From: Paraburkholderia acidipaludis NBRC 101816
GTDB lineage: Bacteria > Pseudomonadota > Gammaproteobacteria > Burkholderiales > Burkholderiaceae
Assembly: GCF_000684975.1 (NCBI RefSeq)
Contig: NZ_BAXZ01000017.1
Span: forward strand, 62,001-126,000
Length of the DNA: 64,000 bases
Direction: 5' to 3'
Shown here piece after piece: positions 1 to 10,495 of this stretch (position 1 is its first letter; each line of letters starts with the position of its first letter). Below the pieces are notes generated by a model, which saw nothing but the letters and a program-made list of their open reading frames with translations, was not told the origin of the DNA and did not search any database. Made by a program: the position numbers and the translations under genes.

Positions 1-2
1 GC

Positions 3-164
3 CACTTCAACGAGCCGATCGTCGGCAAGTTCGATGCGCGCGTCGTGCTGATCAACGCCTTCAACAGCGTGTACGAACTGCGCGACGGTTCGGGCATCGG
101 CGTGGAAGCCCCGCAGTACGGGCCGCAACGCGCGGTCTATGCGGGCGTCACCAAGCTGTTCTGA
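3..164 (+). CDS. TonB-dependent receptor, C-terminal end (partial)
   Basis: Only the last 53 codons are in the window, read in the frame that stops with TGA at 162. The tail contains FDARVVLINAFNSVYELRDGSG and ends in a YAGVTKLF-type strand, which is typical of the last beta strands of an outer-membrane TonB-dependent receptor with a C-terminal aromatic residue. It is 24 bases upstream of exbB in the same direction, so receptor and energising genes probably form one operon. The substrate cannot be told from this end. Confidence 0.8.
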   Translation, partial: HFNEPIVGKFDARVVLINAFNSVYELRDGSGIGVEAPQYGPQRAVYAGVTKLF

Positions 165-188
165 TAGCCCTCCTCAAGGAATCCGGAC

Positions 189-836
189 ATGAACGACTGG
201 ACTGCTTTCTCCGACTCCGCGCGGCTTGGCGGCTGGGCCATCTACCCGCTCACCGTTCTGGCGATTGTCGCTCTCGCCATCACGCTCGATCGCGCCTATG
301 CATTCTGGCGCTTCGGCCGCATGCCGCGCTGGGCCGACGACACGTCCGCCGCGCCGGCAGGCGTCGCCCCCACTCGCCTCGTCGCCGAATTCGCCTCCGG
401 GCTGCCGCCCCGTCACGCGCTGGGCCGCATCGGCCGCTTGCTGACCGATGCGCAAGCGCCGCTCTGGCGCATCGAGACGCGCATCGAAGCGGCCGCGGCG
501 CAGATCGAGCGGGACATGAGCCGCGGCCTGTGGCTGCTCGAAACCATCGTCACCGCGGCCCCGCTGCTCGGGCTGCTCGGCACGATCGCCGGCATGATGC
601 ACTCGTTCAGGCTATTTGGCGGCAACGGTCTCGTGAATCCTGCGGGCGTCACGGGCGGCGTGGCCCAGGCGCTGATCGCCACGGCGATCGGCCTCGTCAT
701 CGCGCTCGTTGCGCTGTTCGCGTTCAACTTCTTCTCGCGACGCATCGACCAGCTGATGGACGAGATCGAGTCGTTCGCCAACGAAGCGCTCAGCGACATG
801 CGCCTCGCCACCGAACGCGCCGGGCTGCCGGCATGA
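189..836 (+). CDS. exbB: ExbB, TonB-system proton channel subunit
   Basis: A 215-residue MotA/TolQ/ExbB-family inner-membrane protein. An N-terminal membrane segment (about residues 15-33) is followed by a cytoplasmic stretch and two further membrane segments (about 110-135 and 150-180). The family signature is visible as LLGLLGTIAGMMHSF and GGVAQALIATAIGLVIA. With ExbD it forms the proton-driven motor that energises TonB. The ATG at 189 has AAGGA just upstream. The TGA overlaps the exbD ATG (ATGA), so the two are translationally coupled. Confidence 0.95.
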   Translation: MNDWTAFSDSARLGGWAIYPLTVLAIVALAITLDRAYAFWRFGRMPRWADDTSAAPAGVAPTRLVAEFASGLPPRHALGRIGRLLTDAQAPLWRIETRIEAAAAQIERDMSRGLWLLETIVTAAPLLGLLGTIAGMMHSFRLFGGNGLVNPAGVTGGVAQALIATAIGLVIALVALFAFNFFSRRIDQLMDEIESFANEALSDMRLATERAGLPA

Positions 837-1231
837 AGCTGCGCCGTTCGCGCCGCTCGAAGCGCGGCCGCATCGAGATCATTCCGATGATCGACGTGAT
901 GTTCTTTCTGCTGGCCACGTTCATGCTGGCTTCGCTCGCGATGCAGCGGCTCGACGCCGTGCGTCTCGACCTTCCGCAAGGCCGCGCCGAGCAGCTTGCG
1001 CAGGACGAGCCGCTGACACTCTCGGTCGATCGGTCCAACCAGGTCTTCGTCAACCGGCAGCCGGTGCGGCTCGACGAAGTCGCGCCCGCCATCGCGCGCC
1101 GCTTGCGTCCCGACGGCAACGTGATCGTCGCCGCCGACGATCACGCCTCGCACGGCATCGTGGTGAAGGCCATGCTGGCCGCGCGCCAGGCGGGCGCCGT
1201 GCACTTCCTCGTCGCCGTGCATCGTGAGTAG
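833..1231 (+). CDS. exbD: ExbD/TolR-family protein
   Basis: A 132-residue biopolymer transport protein. A basic N-terminus (MKLRRSRRSKRGRIEIIP) precedes MIDVMFFLLATFMLASLA, the single membrane helix carrying the conserved Asp needed for proton flow. The periplasmic domain follows. The start is set by the four-base overlap with exbB, and the stop lies inside the tonB start region (8-base overlap). Partner of ExbB and TonB in the inner membrane. Confidence 0.93.
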   Translation: MKLRRSRRSKRGRIEIIPMIDVMFFLLATFMLASLAMQRLDAVRLDLPQGRAEQLAQDEPLTLSVDRSNQVFVNRQPVRLDEVAPAIARRLRPDGNVIVAADDHASHGIVVKAMLAARQAGAVHFLVAVHRE

Positions 1232-1937
1232 CGGTACGCGCAGGCTGTTCGCGCTGGCCGACCACGACCGCGTGCGGCTTGCCGCGGCCATCGTTCTTGC
1301 CGCGGCGCTGTGTCTCGCGTTGCTGGATCGCGTGGCGGGCTGGCTCAGCGCACGCGAGCGGGTGGCGCCGAGTCCGGCGATCGAAATGCGCCTCGTGGAG
1401 ATCGCGCCGCCGGCGCCCGCTCCTGCACCGGCAGCGCGTGCCGCGGCGGCGAAGCCCATGCCTGTGCGCACGCCGGCACCGCCAACCCATGCGGCCGCAC
1501 CGCATAGCCATCCGCCGCCGCTCATGGCGGCGCGCGACGAAACCCCTGCGGCTAACGTACCCGCTACTACACCGGAAGCACCTGCAGCACCGGCAACGCA
1601 GGCAGCACCACCCACAGCGGCCTCGTCGAACGCCGCTGCGGCCGGCAACGCATCGTCGGAAGGCGCCGGCAGCATGCGAGCCCGAGTCCTGGCCCAGCCC
1701 ATGCCGGTTCTGCCCGACGACCTGCGCGAGCAGGGCTATGCGCTCACGGCCGTCGCCCACTTCAAGATCCATCCGGACGGCAGCTTCGAGGTCGAGCTCG
1801 CGAGACCCACGCAGAACCCGCGGCTCAACCAGATCCTGCTCGAAACCCTGCACCGTTGGCGCTTCTTCCCGGCCATGGAGAACGGGCACCCGGTCGAGAG
1901 CGAGCAGGACGTGCGCGTGCACTTCGTGGTGAGCTGA
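1224..1937 (+). CDS. tonB: TonB energy transducer
   Basis: A 237-residue TonB-family protein starting at GTG 1224, overlapping the end of exbD. One N-terminal membrane anchor (about residues 18-40) is followed by a long Pro/Ala-rich periplasmic spacer (about 55-155) and a C-terminal TonB domain with the pattern GYALTAVAHFKIHPDGSFEVELARPTQNPRLNQ...L..WRFFPA. It links the ExbB-ExbD motor to the outer-membrane receptor encoded just upstream. Confidence 0.93.
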   Translation: MSSGTRRLFALADHDRVRLAAAIVLAAALCLALLDRVAGWLSARERVAPSPAIEMRLVEIAPPAPAPAPAARAAAAKPMPVRTPAPPTHAAAPHSHPPPLMAARDETPAANVPATTPEAPAAPATQAAPPTAASSNAAAAGNASSEGAGSMRARVLAQPMPVLPDDLREQGYALTAVAHFKIHPDGSFEVELARPTQNPRLNQILLETLHRWRFFPAMENGHPVESEQDVRVHFVVS

Positions 1938-2095
1938 GCGGCACGACCCATCCGACGTCTCGCCGAAATAAGGCACGGCAACGGGGCGCGCGCCGATACC
2001 TGCCGGCGGGCAAGCAGGTATCGCCTGCGAGGGAGTAATCGCTTACACTTTTGCTTCTCCCGACTCCCCCCGTGCGCCCTTCGGGCGACACCGCC

Positions 2096-3052
2096 ATGCC
2101 CCAGCCCATGCGCCGCCGTCTCGTGATCGCCAGCGCCCTGGCGGCTGTCGCCGCCGCGTGCCCGGCGGTCCGCGCCGACGAGCGAACCTGCAAGATCGGC
2201 CTTGTGCTCAAAGGGCTCGACGACCCCTACACGACCGCGATGATCACGGCGGCCAAGGTCTTTCAGGCTCACTCGCCCTACCCGTTCACGCTGGTCGTGC
2301 GCGGGACCGAAGGACAAACCGATGTCGACCCGCAGATCGCGCTCGTCGGCGCACTGGCCGAAGAAGCCGTGAACGCCATCGTGCTCGCGCCGGCCGATTC
2401 GCGGGCCCTCGTGCCCGTGGCCAGCCAGTGCATAAGGCGCGGCATGCTCGTCGTGACGATCGACAACCCGCTGGATGCCGATGCCCAACGCACCGCCGGC
2501 GTGACCGTGCCGTTCATCGGCCCCGACAACCAGCGCGGCGCACGTCTTGCCGGCGACTATCTCGCCCGCCTTCTGCACCCGGGCGACGAGGTCGCCATCA
2601 TCGGGGGCGTCTCGACGGACCGCAATGCACAGCAGCGCAATGCGGGCTTTCGCGAGGCCATGCAGAGCGCCTCCGCACGGATCGTGGCGGTCGAGCCGGG
2701 AGACTGGGAATACGGCGCCGGGCGGATCGCGGCGGCGGCGATCCTCGCGAAGTATCCGCGCCTGCGTGCGCTGCTCTGCGGCAACGACAACATGGCGCGC
2801 GGCGCGGTCGACGCGATCCGCGCCGCGCATCTGAAAGGCCGCGTGCTGGTTGTCGGCTATAACGACAGCGCCGCCGTCAAGCCGATGCTGGCCGACGGAC
2901 GCGTGCTCGCCACGGTCAACCAGTTCGAGGAAAAACAGGCCGTGTACGGCATCGACGTGGTCTTGCAGGCGCTCGAAGAACGGCATACGCAGGCCGACTT
3001 GCCGGAGTTCTTCGAAACGCCAACCGCGCTCGTCACGCGAAACGGGAAATAG
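2096..3052 (+). CDS. Periplasmic sugar-binding-type solute receptor
   Basis: A 318-residue periplasmic-binding-protein (LacI/RbsB-like type I fold, Peripla_BP_4) with a Sec signal peptide (MRRRLVIASALAAVAAACPAVRA). Family features include LKGLDDPYTTAMITAAK, VDPQIALVGALAEEAVNAIVLAPAD and a hinge region LLCGNDNMARGAVDAIRAA. ATG 2096 was preferred over an in-frame TTG at 2051 because the signal peptide begins there. No ABC permease or ATPase is next to it. Its position after exbB-exbD-tonB suggests it may take substrate from the TonB receptor, but the ligand is unknown. Confidence 0.85.
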   Translation: MPQPMRRRLVIASALAAVAAACPAVRADERTCKIGLVLKGLDDPYTTAMITAAKVFQAHSPYPFTLVVRGTEGQTDVDPQIALVGALAEEAVNAIVLAPADSRALVPVASQCIRRGMLVVTIDNPLDADAQRTAGVTVPFIGPDNQRGARLAGDYLARLLHPGDEVAIIGGVSTDRNAQQRNAGFREAMQSASARIVAVEPGDWEYGAGRIAAAAILAKYPRLRALLCGNDNMARGAVDAIRAAHLKGRVLVVGYNDSAAVKPMLADGRVLATVNQFEEKQAVYGIDVVLQALEERHTQADLPEFFETPTALVTRNGK

Positions 3053-3092
3053 CGGCAAAGCCCTCGCGCGGGAACCGCGAGCGCCGGCCCCC

Positions 3093-4673
3093 TCAGCCCG
3101 CGGGATTCTCCTCGTCCAGATGCGGCGCCGCGCCTCCGGCCGGCATCCCGATGATGCTGATCTGGAACGTGGACGTGGCCGCCAGCGATTCGAGACCCGG
3201 GTCTTCAGGATATCGAAGCAGTAACGGCAGGAACACCGATCCGCCGATCACGGCGCGGCGGCTGTTGTCCGCCGGCCGCAAACCCCAGACGTCCTGGTAG
3301 ACGAGCGGCACGGCACGGCCGTCGCGCTGCGCATCGCCAACATAGAGCATGACGTGGCCGCCGATGTAGATGAGCGTGCGCATCGGCTTGCCGTGCCGGG
3401 CCAGGTAGTCGAGCCGCGCCGCGGGCGTGAGCGACGAGAGGTCCGTCATCTCGCCGGCGCTCATCTGTGTCGACGAATGCCGCGGCAGCCACACGCCGAA
3501 GGCGGCGAAGATGCTTTGCAGTTCCGCCGAGCAGTCGTTGTCGAAGTTCGTGTTGCCCCAGCCGTAGGGACGCCCGATCAGCGCCTTGAGGAGCCACGCG
3601 AGATGGCGCGGCGTTGCGGCAAGCGGCGCCGGCACGATCGCGGTATCCGCCAGCGCCGCCATGCGCACGGCGGCACGGCCGTCCGTATCGCGCACCGGCA
3701 CCGCCGCGAGGCGCGTGCCGGCCGCGGGCGCGCCTTGCAGCGGCAGCAGCGTGCCCGCGGGCGCATCGAAGCGAAACACGCCGCCCGTGTCCCGCACGCC
3801 CGCAAGCGCCCCGATGACGACACCCGGCGTCTGCCGCGTCATGGCGCGCCAGCGTGCGACGAACGCATCGTCGACATAGGCGAGGCCGTCGCTCTTCACC
3901 CAGCCCTGCACGTCGGGCGTCTGCACGTAGGACCAACTGCCGTCCGCGCTCGCGCCAAGCACGTAGAGCGGCGTGCCGGGCCGCGCGGCGCTCACCTGGA
4001 GGTTGTCGAAGGGATAGCCCTCGCCGGCAAGGTGACGGCTGTAGAACGACGGATCGAGCGTCGGCAGTTCGCGCACGAGCAGCGCGCTCGTTGCGATGGC
4101 GCGCTTCGACGCGTCGTAGGTCGCCGCGCGCCGGAACTGCGCCGGGTCGACCTGCTGCGCGATCGCGTCGATCCATGCCTTCGTGTGCGGCCGGAAATTC
4201 ATGCCGTAGCCGATGCGGCGCGGCGACTGGTCCGTGTTGTCGTAGGCGTCGAGCCGGCGCGTCTGCAGCGCGACGATGTCGCTGCCTCCCTCGCCGTACA
4301 CGCGATTCCGGATATAGGCCGGATTCCACGGCGAAGGATCGCCCGGGCCGCTGCCGAAGTAGCGGGCGTAGAAAGCGTCGAACTGGGCGCGCTGTTCGTC
4401 GGACGAGAGAAACGGTGTGTCGTAGCCGGGGCTCGAAGGATCGATCCAGTGATCGACGTTCTGGTCGTAGTTCTCCAGCGGGAAAAGCGTAATCGGATCG
4501 ACAGGCTGCGCTGTCGACGCTTGCGGCGCGATGGCGGGACCGCCGGCACAGCCGGTCAACGCGCTGGAGACGGCCAGCGCCGCCGCGAGTGCCCAGGCAC
4601 GCGCGCGCAAGGGTGCGGTGCCCGGCGCGGCATTACCTGGCGGATGGCCGGAGGAACGAAAGACGGCGTGCAT
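3093..4673 (-). CDS. SH3/NlpC-P60 lipoprotein, putative cell-wall peptidase
   Basis: A 526-residue exported protein with a lipobox (ALTGC) at about residues 38-42. It has an N-terminal stabilising domain, SH3-like modules in the middle (PGTPLYVLGASADGSWSYVQTPDVQGWV), and a C-terminal NlpC/P60 cysteine-peptidase domain. The likely catalytic Cys is in NTNFDNDCSAELQSIFAAFG and the likely His in YIGGHVMLYVG. The family (SH3b1/NlpC type, as in YkfC-like enzymes) cleaves murein peptides. It is convergent with the binding-protein gene and stands alone. Confidence 0.85.
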   Translation of the reverse strand: MHAVFRSSGHPPGNAAPGTAPLRARAWALAAALAVSSALTGCAGGPAIAPQASTAQPVDPITLFPLENYDQNVDHWIDPSSPGYDTPFLSSDEQRAQFDAFYARYFGSGPGDPSPWNPAYIRNRVYGEGGSDIVALQTRRLDAYDNTDQSPRRIGYGMNFRPHTKAWIDAIAQQVDPAQFRRAATYDASKRAIATSALLVRELPTLDPSFYSRHLAGEGYPFDNLQVSAARPGTPLYVLGASADGSWSYVQTPDVQGWVKSDGLAYVDDAFVARWRAMTRQTPGVVIGALAGVRDTGGVFRFDAPAGTLLPLQGAPAAGTRLAAVPVRDTDGRAAVRMAALADTAIVPAPLAATPRHLAWLLKALIGRPYGWGNTNFDNDCSAELQSIFAAFGVWLPRHSSTQMSAGEMTDLSSLTPAARLDYLARHGKPMRTLIYIGGHVMLYVGDAQRDGRAVPLVYQDVWGLRPADNSRRAVIGGSVFLPLLLRYPEDPGLESLAATSTFQISIIGMPAGGAAPHLDEENPAG

Positions 4674-4853
4674 GAATGACCAGAGATGTCGGCGAGGTGT
4701 CGATCATACCGCCAGTCACCGGTCACAAGGCGCATGCGTCGGCGGGCAATGCCTGATCTCGCCAACCCGGTTGGCGAACACGACTCCGGGCTTGCGTTCG
4801 CCGGCACGGACGGCCCGCACGCCCGCTTCGCCGAGCCCTTCCAGCCGGATACT

Positions 4854-5687
4854 TCATGAAAAGGCCGACTGATAGACCTTCGGCGTCACGCCGGTTTGTT
4901 GCTTGAACACCCGCGTGAAGTGCGCCTGGTCCGCAAAGCCGGTTTGCGCGCCGATCTCGGCAATGGACCTGCCTTCGCGCAACATCGGCATCGCATTGCG
5001 TATGCGCTCCTGTTGCTGAAAGGCATGCGGACTCAAGCCCGCTTCGCGCACGAAGGCGCGCAGCAGCACAAACGGCGTGACGTCAAATTCGGAGGCAAGG
5101 GTCGACAAGGTCAGCCGCGCGTGCAGGTCTTCGCGCAGACGGCGCTTGACCGCCCGTATCAGAGCCGGCTCGCGGCGCACCACGGGCAGGTTGCCGGAGC
5201 GGCCCGCATGCCGTGCGTACAGACCCACGACGGCGCAGGCCAATGCCTCACTGCGCTTGAAGCGGTCGTGATCGGTTTCCGAGCACCAGTTCACGCCATA
5301 CAGGTGCCGCGATAGTTCGGCGTCGACAATAAACGGGCTCCGCAATGCGAAACGCTCGCGCCGGGCAATGCCAAGACGCTCGCAGTAGGCGGCCAGCGCG
5401 GCGGGCTGCACATGCTGGACGCGCATCTTCCACTGCCCATCGTCGCCGGCCGCGCCCGCGTGCACGACGTCGGCATCGATGACGACTACGTCGCCACGGC
5501 GGCACACGCGCCGCTGGTCACGAACCTCGACCGCCAGGGCGCCGCCGGTAATCACCGCGAGGCAATGCGTGTCGTGCGCGTGCGGCGGATAGCGGTGGCC
5601 GAAGAACTGGCCCTTGAGCATGACGGCGTCCATGACGTCGGGTGCGCGCCAGAGCTTGATCGGATGGGGCGGCGCTGTAGCTTTCAT
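4854..5687 (-). CDS. AraC-family transcriptional regulator
   Basis: A 277-residue regulator. An N-terminal cupin-like sensing domain (GHRYPPHAHDTHCLAVITGG...RRGDVVVIDADVVHAG) is followed by a C-terminal double helix-turn-helix (LTLSTLASEFDVTPFVLLRAF and IAEIGAQTGFADQAHFTRVFKQQTGVTP). The second HTH matches the AraC/XylS signature. The DUF2000 gene upstream on the same strand could be a target or merely a neighbour. Effector unknown. Confidence 0.92.
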   Translation of the reverse strand: MKATAPPHPIKLWRAPDVMDAVMLKGQFFGHRYPPHAHDTHCLAVITGGALAVEVRDQRRVCRRGDVVVIDADVVHAGAAGDDGQWKMRVQHVQPAALAAYCERLGIARRERFALRSPFIVDAELSRHLYGVNWCSETDHDRFKRSEALACAVVGLYARHAGRSGNLPVVRREPALIRAVKRRLREDLHARLTLSTLASEFDVTPFVLLRAFVREAGLSPHAFQQQERIRNAMPMLREGRSIAEIGAQTGFADQAHFTRVFKQQTGVTPKVYQSAFS

Positions 5688-5738
5688 GATGAGACGGACC
5701 GCGGAAAAGATCGGAACACGTCATCTTATTCCTCAAAC

Positions 5739-6185
5739 TCAGGCGAACAGCGAAAAACCGCCGACCAGTTTGCCGACCTTGTTCCTCGGCCCGATCAGAC
5801 CGACGGCCAGATACCGGAGCCCATCTCCGCGGTATGTCTCGACGGCATTCAGAAACGCGCCGTAGTCGGTGGTGGCCTGCCCTTGTACCGGGAAATCCAC
5901 CACGTCGCAGTGCGGGAGCGACTTGTGGCGCAGCTCGCTCAACTGAAGCGTCGTCGCCTTGAGCACCGGAATGCCGACAGGGATGAGCCCGGGGTGCGAA
6001 GTGCCGTCGTGCTCGCGCAACGGGGCCCCAACTATGTGACCGTGACGCTGGCCTAGCGTGAACGCCACCACCGCGGCCGCGTTCGACGCTTTGCCGGGCG
6101 GCAGCGATTCGTCGACGACGATCACACAACGCTCCGGTTTCTGCGGAGCCTCCGGGCCGTTCGAAGTCCGTGCTGTGCTTTGCAA
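5739..6185 (-). CDS. DUF2000 family protein
   Basis: A 148-residue protein matching the DUF2000 family: CVIVVDESLPPGKASNAAAVVAFTLG near the N-terminus and a terminal GLIGPRNKVGKLVGG. The fold is related to peptidyl-tRNA hydrolase-like proteins, but no biochemical role is established. It lies 51 bases upstream of the AraC gene on the same strand. Confidence 0.8.
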   Translation of the reverse strand: MQSTARTSNGPEAPQKPERCVIVVDESLPPGKASNAAAVVAFTLGQRHGHIVGAPLREHDGTSHPGLIPVGIPVLKATTLQLSELRHKSLPHCDVVDFPVQGQATTDYGAFLNAVETYRGDGLRYLAVGLIGPRNKVGKLVGGFSLFA

Positions 6186-6302
6186 TGCCTCTCTCCTGGG
6201 AAACTAACGGTGGAGAGCATGCTAGGGGCTTCGCGGCCCAAAGTATTGAACGATTTTGCAGCGGGTCGATGCCGGCATCAGGCATGCCGCAGACCGGCAA
6301 CC

Positions 6303-7060
6303 TCAGTTTTTCAGTCGATAGCCGGTTTTGAAGATCCACGCGGTGATCCCGACGAACGCGGCGAGAAACGCCGCCGTCATGGCGAGACTCACGCCGACAT
6401 CGACGTCCGCGAGTCCGTAGAAGCTCCAGCGAAAACCGCTGATGAGATAGACGATCGGATTGAACAGCGTGATCACCCGCCACGCCGGCGGCAGCATGTC
6501 GACGGAGTAGAAGCTGCCGCCGAGGAAAGTCAGCGGCGTGATGATCAAGAGCGGCACGATTTGCAGCTTCTCGAAGTTGTCCGCCCAGATGCCGATAATG
6601 AAGCCGAGCAAGCTGAACGTGACCGCCGTCAGCAGCAGGAACAGCGCCATCCACAGGGGATGCTGGATCTGAATCGGCACGAAGAGCGTTGCGGTGGCGA
6701 GGATGATGAGCCCGAGCAGGGTCGACTTGGTCACCGCCGCGCCGACGTAGCCAATCACGATTTCGAAATACGACACGGGCGCGGACAACAGCTCGTAGAT
6801 CGTGCCCGTGAAGCGCGGAAAGTAGATGCCGAACGAGGCGTTCGAGATGCTCTGCGAAAGCAGCGACAGCATGATCAGGCCCGGCACGATGAACGCGCCG
6901 TAGCTGATGCCGCTCACTTCGCGCACGCGCGAACCGATTGCGGAGCCGAACACGATGAAGTAGAGCGAGGTCGAGATCACGGGCGCGATGATGCTCTGCA
7001 TCAGCGTGCGCCTCGTGCGCGCCATTTCGAAACGGTAGATGGCGCGAATCGCGTAGAGGT

Positions 7061-7064
<4 letters not shown>
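6303..7064 (-). CDS. ABC-2 type exporter permease
   Basis: A 253-residue membrane protein with six predicted helices and the ABC-2 signature LGGSFYSVDMLPPAWRVITLFNPIVYLISGFR towards the C-terminus. The ATG at 7064 overlaps the ATPase stop (ATGA), so the two genes are translationally coupled. Together they would form a DrrAB/NodIJ-like exporter; the substrate is unknown. The permease itself is intact. Confidence 0.92.
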
Positions 7065-8051
<987 letters not shown>

Positions 8052-8262
8052 AGACGCGACATTACCAAAAGCGCGCTTGCCGCGTGGAAAAGCGACCCGC
8101 CGACCCGGGCGCAAAAGCCCGCCGCGCCGCAAACGCCATCCTCCGCATGCCGCGTCGCGGCGCGCTTCCAGACCAAGCCCTAATTTTTTTGGTTTGGACT
8201 CGCGCGATTAACCGATCTGGTCTACTCTCCGTTCAATCATATGAATTGATTGAGGGGACCCC

Positions 8263-10167
8263 GTGCTCACGTCCGTCAAGGGCGACAAGGCCTGGGCCAC
8301 CGGCCTTGTGCGACGCATTTACGTGCTCAGGGCCCTCGGCTACGCGATAGGCTCTGTGCCCGTGCTGTCCTTGCTGCATCTGCAGCATGCGTCGCCATTG
8401 CTCCTCGTCGGCGTTCTGGCCGTCTGCCTCATCTGGCCGCATGTCGCCTACGCGCACGTGCGTCCCGCCGCCACCCATGCGCCCGGCAACGAGCGCTGGA
8501 ACCTGCTCTTCGACTCGGCATTCGGCGGCTGGCTCGTCGCGGCCGTGCATTTCGAGCCCGTCGCAACGGTCGTCATCCTGTTGATGTTTGCGCTCGACAC
8601 CATGGCGATCGGCGGGTGGCCTCTCTTCATTGCCGGGATCGGCGCAAGTGCCGCCGGCCTGATGGCCGGGGCCGCGCTGTTCGGCCTCGCCTTCTCGCCC
8701 CTGGACGGACGGATCGCGCCGGCGTGGCTGCCCATCATCTTCGTCTATCCGCTCCTCTTCGCCAAAACGACCCACGACTTCTCGGTGAAGCTTCTCGATC
8801 GCTCGCGCCGTCTGCGCGAACTGAGCGAATGCGACAGCCTGACGGGGCTCCTGAACCGTACGGCGGTCAGCGCGAGATTGCAGGCACTGCTTGTCGACCC
8901 CAACCGGGACGGCGGATCCGTCCATGTCGTTTTCCTCGACCTCGATGCCTTCAAGACCGTCAACGACGCGCTCGGGCACAACGTCGGCGATCTGCTGCTC
9001 GTCGAAGTCGCCGCGCGTCTGCGGGCCTGCGCCCGCCCGGGCGACCTGGTCGGCCGCTACGGCGGCGACGAGTTCGTCGTCGTCGCGGCAGGCGGGCCCG
9101 ACGACACGGCGCGCTTCGATTTGCCCGATGCCGTGCTTGCGGCAATGGCGGCGCCGGCGCTCATCGGCGGGCATGAGCTCGTGGTCAGCGCGAGCGTTGG
9201 CGTCAGCGTGTATCCCATGGACGGAAACGATGCGGGAACGCTGATCCCCTACGCCGACATGGCGATGTACGCGGCCAAGAATCGCGGCCGCAACTGTTGG
9301 GAACGCTACCGGCCCGAGATGCGCGCGGACGCCGACGCGAAGCTCATCCTCTCTGCACGGCTCAGAAAGGCGATCGACGCCGGTGCGCTGCGGCTGCATT
9401 ACCAGCCGCAGGTCGACATGCGCGACGGTCGCGTGCTTGGCGTGGAAGCACTCGTGCGTTGGTACGACGAGATTTACGGCGAGATCGCCCCGGCGGAATT
9501 CGTCCCGATTGCGGAAACGTCGGGATTCGTCGCGAGACTCGGCGAATGGGTGCTGCGCGAGGCTTGCCGTCAGTCCGCCCTGTGGCGGCGCATGGGGATT
9601 CCTCCCGTGCGCGTCTCGATCAATCTGTCGCCGCTGCAGTTGCAGCGCGCGAACATTGTCGAGACGTTTCAGAGCATCTTGCGGGAGACGGGCGTCGATC
9701 CGAACCACGTCGAGCTCGAAGTGACCGAGACCGCGCTGATGCAGCAGCCCGAAATTGCCGTGCGCCGGCTTCACGAGTTTCGCCGCGCCGGTATCAGCGT
9801 GGCGATCGACGATTTCGGCATGGGCTACTCGAGCCTCGGCCAATTGCGCGCGCTGCCGGTCGATCGTATCAAGATCGACCGGGCGTTCATGCCGGGCGCC
9901 GCTGCGCACGGCATGGCGGAAAGCGACACCGGCGCGATCGTGAAAGCAATCGTGACGCTTGCGGGGGCGCTGGGCTTATCCGTCATCGCGGAAGGCGTCG
10001 AGACGCTCGCGCAGCAGGAGTTTTTGCTGGCGCTCGGTTGTGTGGAAGCGCAGGGCTACCTTTTCAGCAGGCCGCTCGATGCCGAGAACATCACGCGTGT
10101 GCTGGCCGACGGCGGGCCGCTGCCGCAGCCGTCGCTGGCGGCGCATGGCGACAAGGTTGTGGTTTGA
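8263..10167 (+). CDS. Membrane-bound GGDEF-EAL cyclic-di-GMP protein
   Basis: A 634-residue protein starting at GTG 8263 behind GAGGGG. About 180 residues of membrane helices resemble a MASE2 sensor (LLLVGVLAVCLIWPHVAYAH). They are followed by a GGDEF domain with an intact RYGGDEF motif (about residues 265-270) and an EAL domain with EALVRW, ELEVTETALM, DDFGMGYSSLGQL and AEGVET. Both catalytic signatures look complete, so it could both make and break c-di-GMP, though one activity usually dominates. Confidence 0.93.
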   Translation: MLTSVKGDKAWATGLVRRIYVLRALGYAIGSVPVLSLLHLQHASPLLLVGVLAVCLIWPHVAYAHVRPAATHAPGNERWNLLFDSAFGGWLVAAVHFEPVATVVILLMFALDTMAIGGWPLFIAGIGASAAGLMAGAALFGLAFSPLDGRIAPAWLPIIFVYPLLFAKTTHDFSVKLLDRSRRLRELSECDSLTGLLNRTAVSARLQALLVDPNRDGGSVHVVFLDLDAFKTVNDALGHNVGDLLLVEVAARLRACARPGDLVGRYGGDEFVVVAAGGPDDTARFDLPDAVLAAMAAPALIGGHELVVSASVGVSVYPMDGNDAGTLIPYADMAMYAAKNRGRNCWERYRPEMRADADAKLILSARLRKAIDAGALRLHYQPQVDMRDGRVLGVEALVRWYDEIYGEIAPAEFVPIAETSGFVARLGEWVLREACRQSALWRRMGIPPVRVSINLSPLQLQRANIVETFQSILRETGVDPNHVELEVTETALMQQPEIAVRRLHEFRRAGISVAIDDFGMGYSSLGQLRALPVDRIKIDRAFMPGAAAHGMAESDTGAIVKAIVTLAGALGLSVIAEGVETLAQQEFLLALGCVEAQGYLFSRPLDAENITRVLADGGPLPQPSLAAHGDKVVV

Positions 10168-10452
10168 GGGGGGCTGCAGCGCGGCCGAGAGCTGCCTGCC
10201 TTCGGCCGTCATCTGATAGCCCCCGTCGCCGCGCTCCACGAGACCGGACGCCCGCAATTCCGCAAGCCGCGTATTGAGCAGCCGGGCATTGGTGCCGCAG
10301 GCTTCCTGAAGCGCCCGAAACGTCAACGCCTCGCCGCGAAGTTCCCACAGTATCCGCAGTGTGGTGCGCCGCCCGAGCAGGTCCAGCACGACCATGATCG
10401 GCCGCCCGGTTGTCGAGCCGCGAACGGGTTGTCCAGGACGTGGGATTCTCAT
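9976..10452 (-). CDS. Winged-helix (HxlR/MarR-like) regulator with odd antisense tail
   Basis: A 158-residue reading frame whose first ~95 residues form a winged helix (MVVLDLLGRRTTLRILWELRGE...FRALQEACG...NTRLAELRASGLVERGDGGYQMTAEGRQL). This is the pattern of HxlR-type transcription factors. After LSAALQP the frame runs about 190 bases antisense into the end of the GGDEF-EAL gene and becomes low-quality, Arg-rich sequence. The original C-terminus and stop have probably been lost, perhaps at the C-run near 10170. DNA binding could survive. Confidence 0.6.
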   Translation of the reverse strand: MRIPRPGQPVRGSTTGRPIMVVLDLLGRRTTLRILWELRGEALTFRALQEACGTNARLLNTRLAELRASGLVERGDGGYQMTAEGRQLSAALQPPSNHNLVAMRRQRRLRQRPAVGQHTRDVLGIERPAEKVALRFHTTERQQKLLLRERLDAFRDDG

Positions 10453-10495
10453 GCTGCACTTTCTAAAGCCTCGTCCGCGGGCTGTCGACGCTGCA

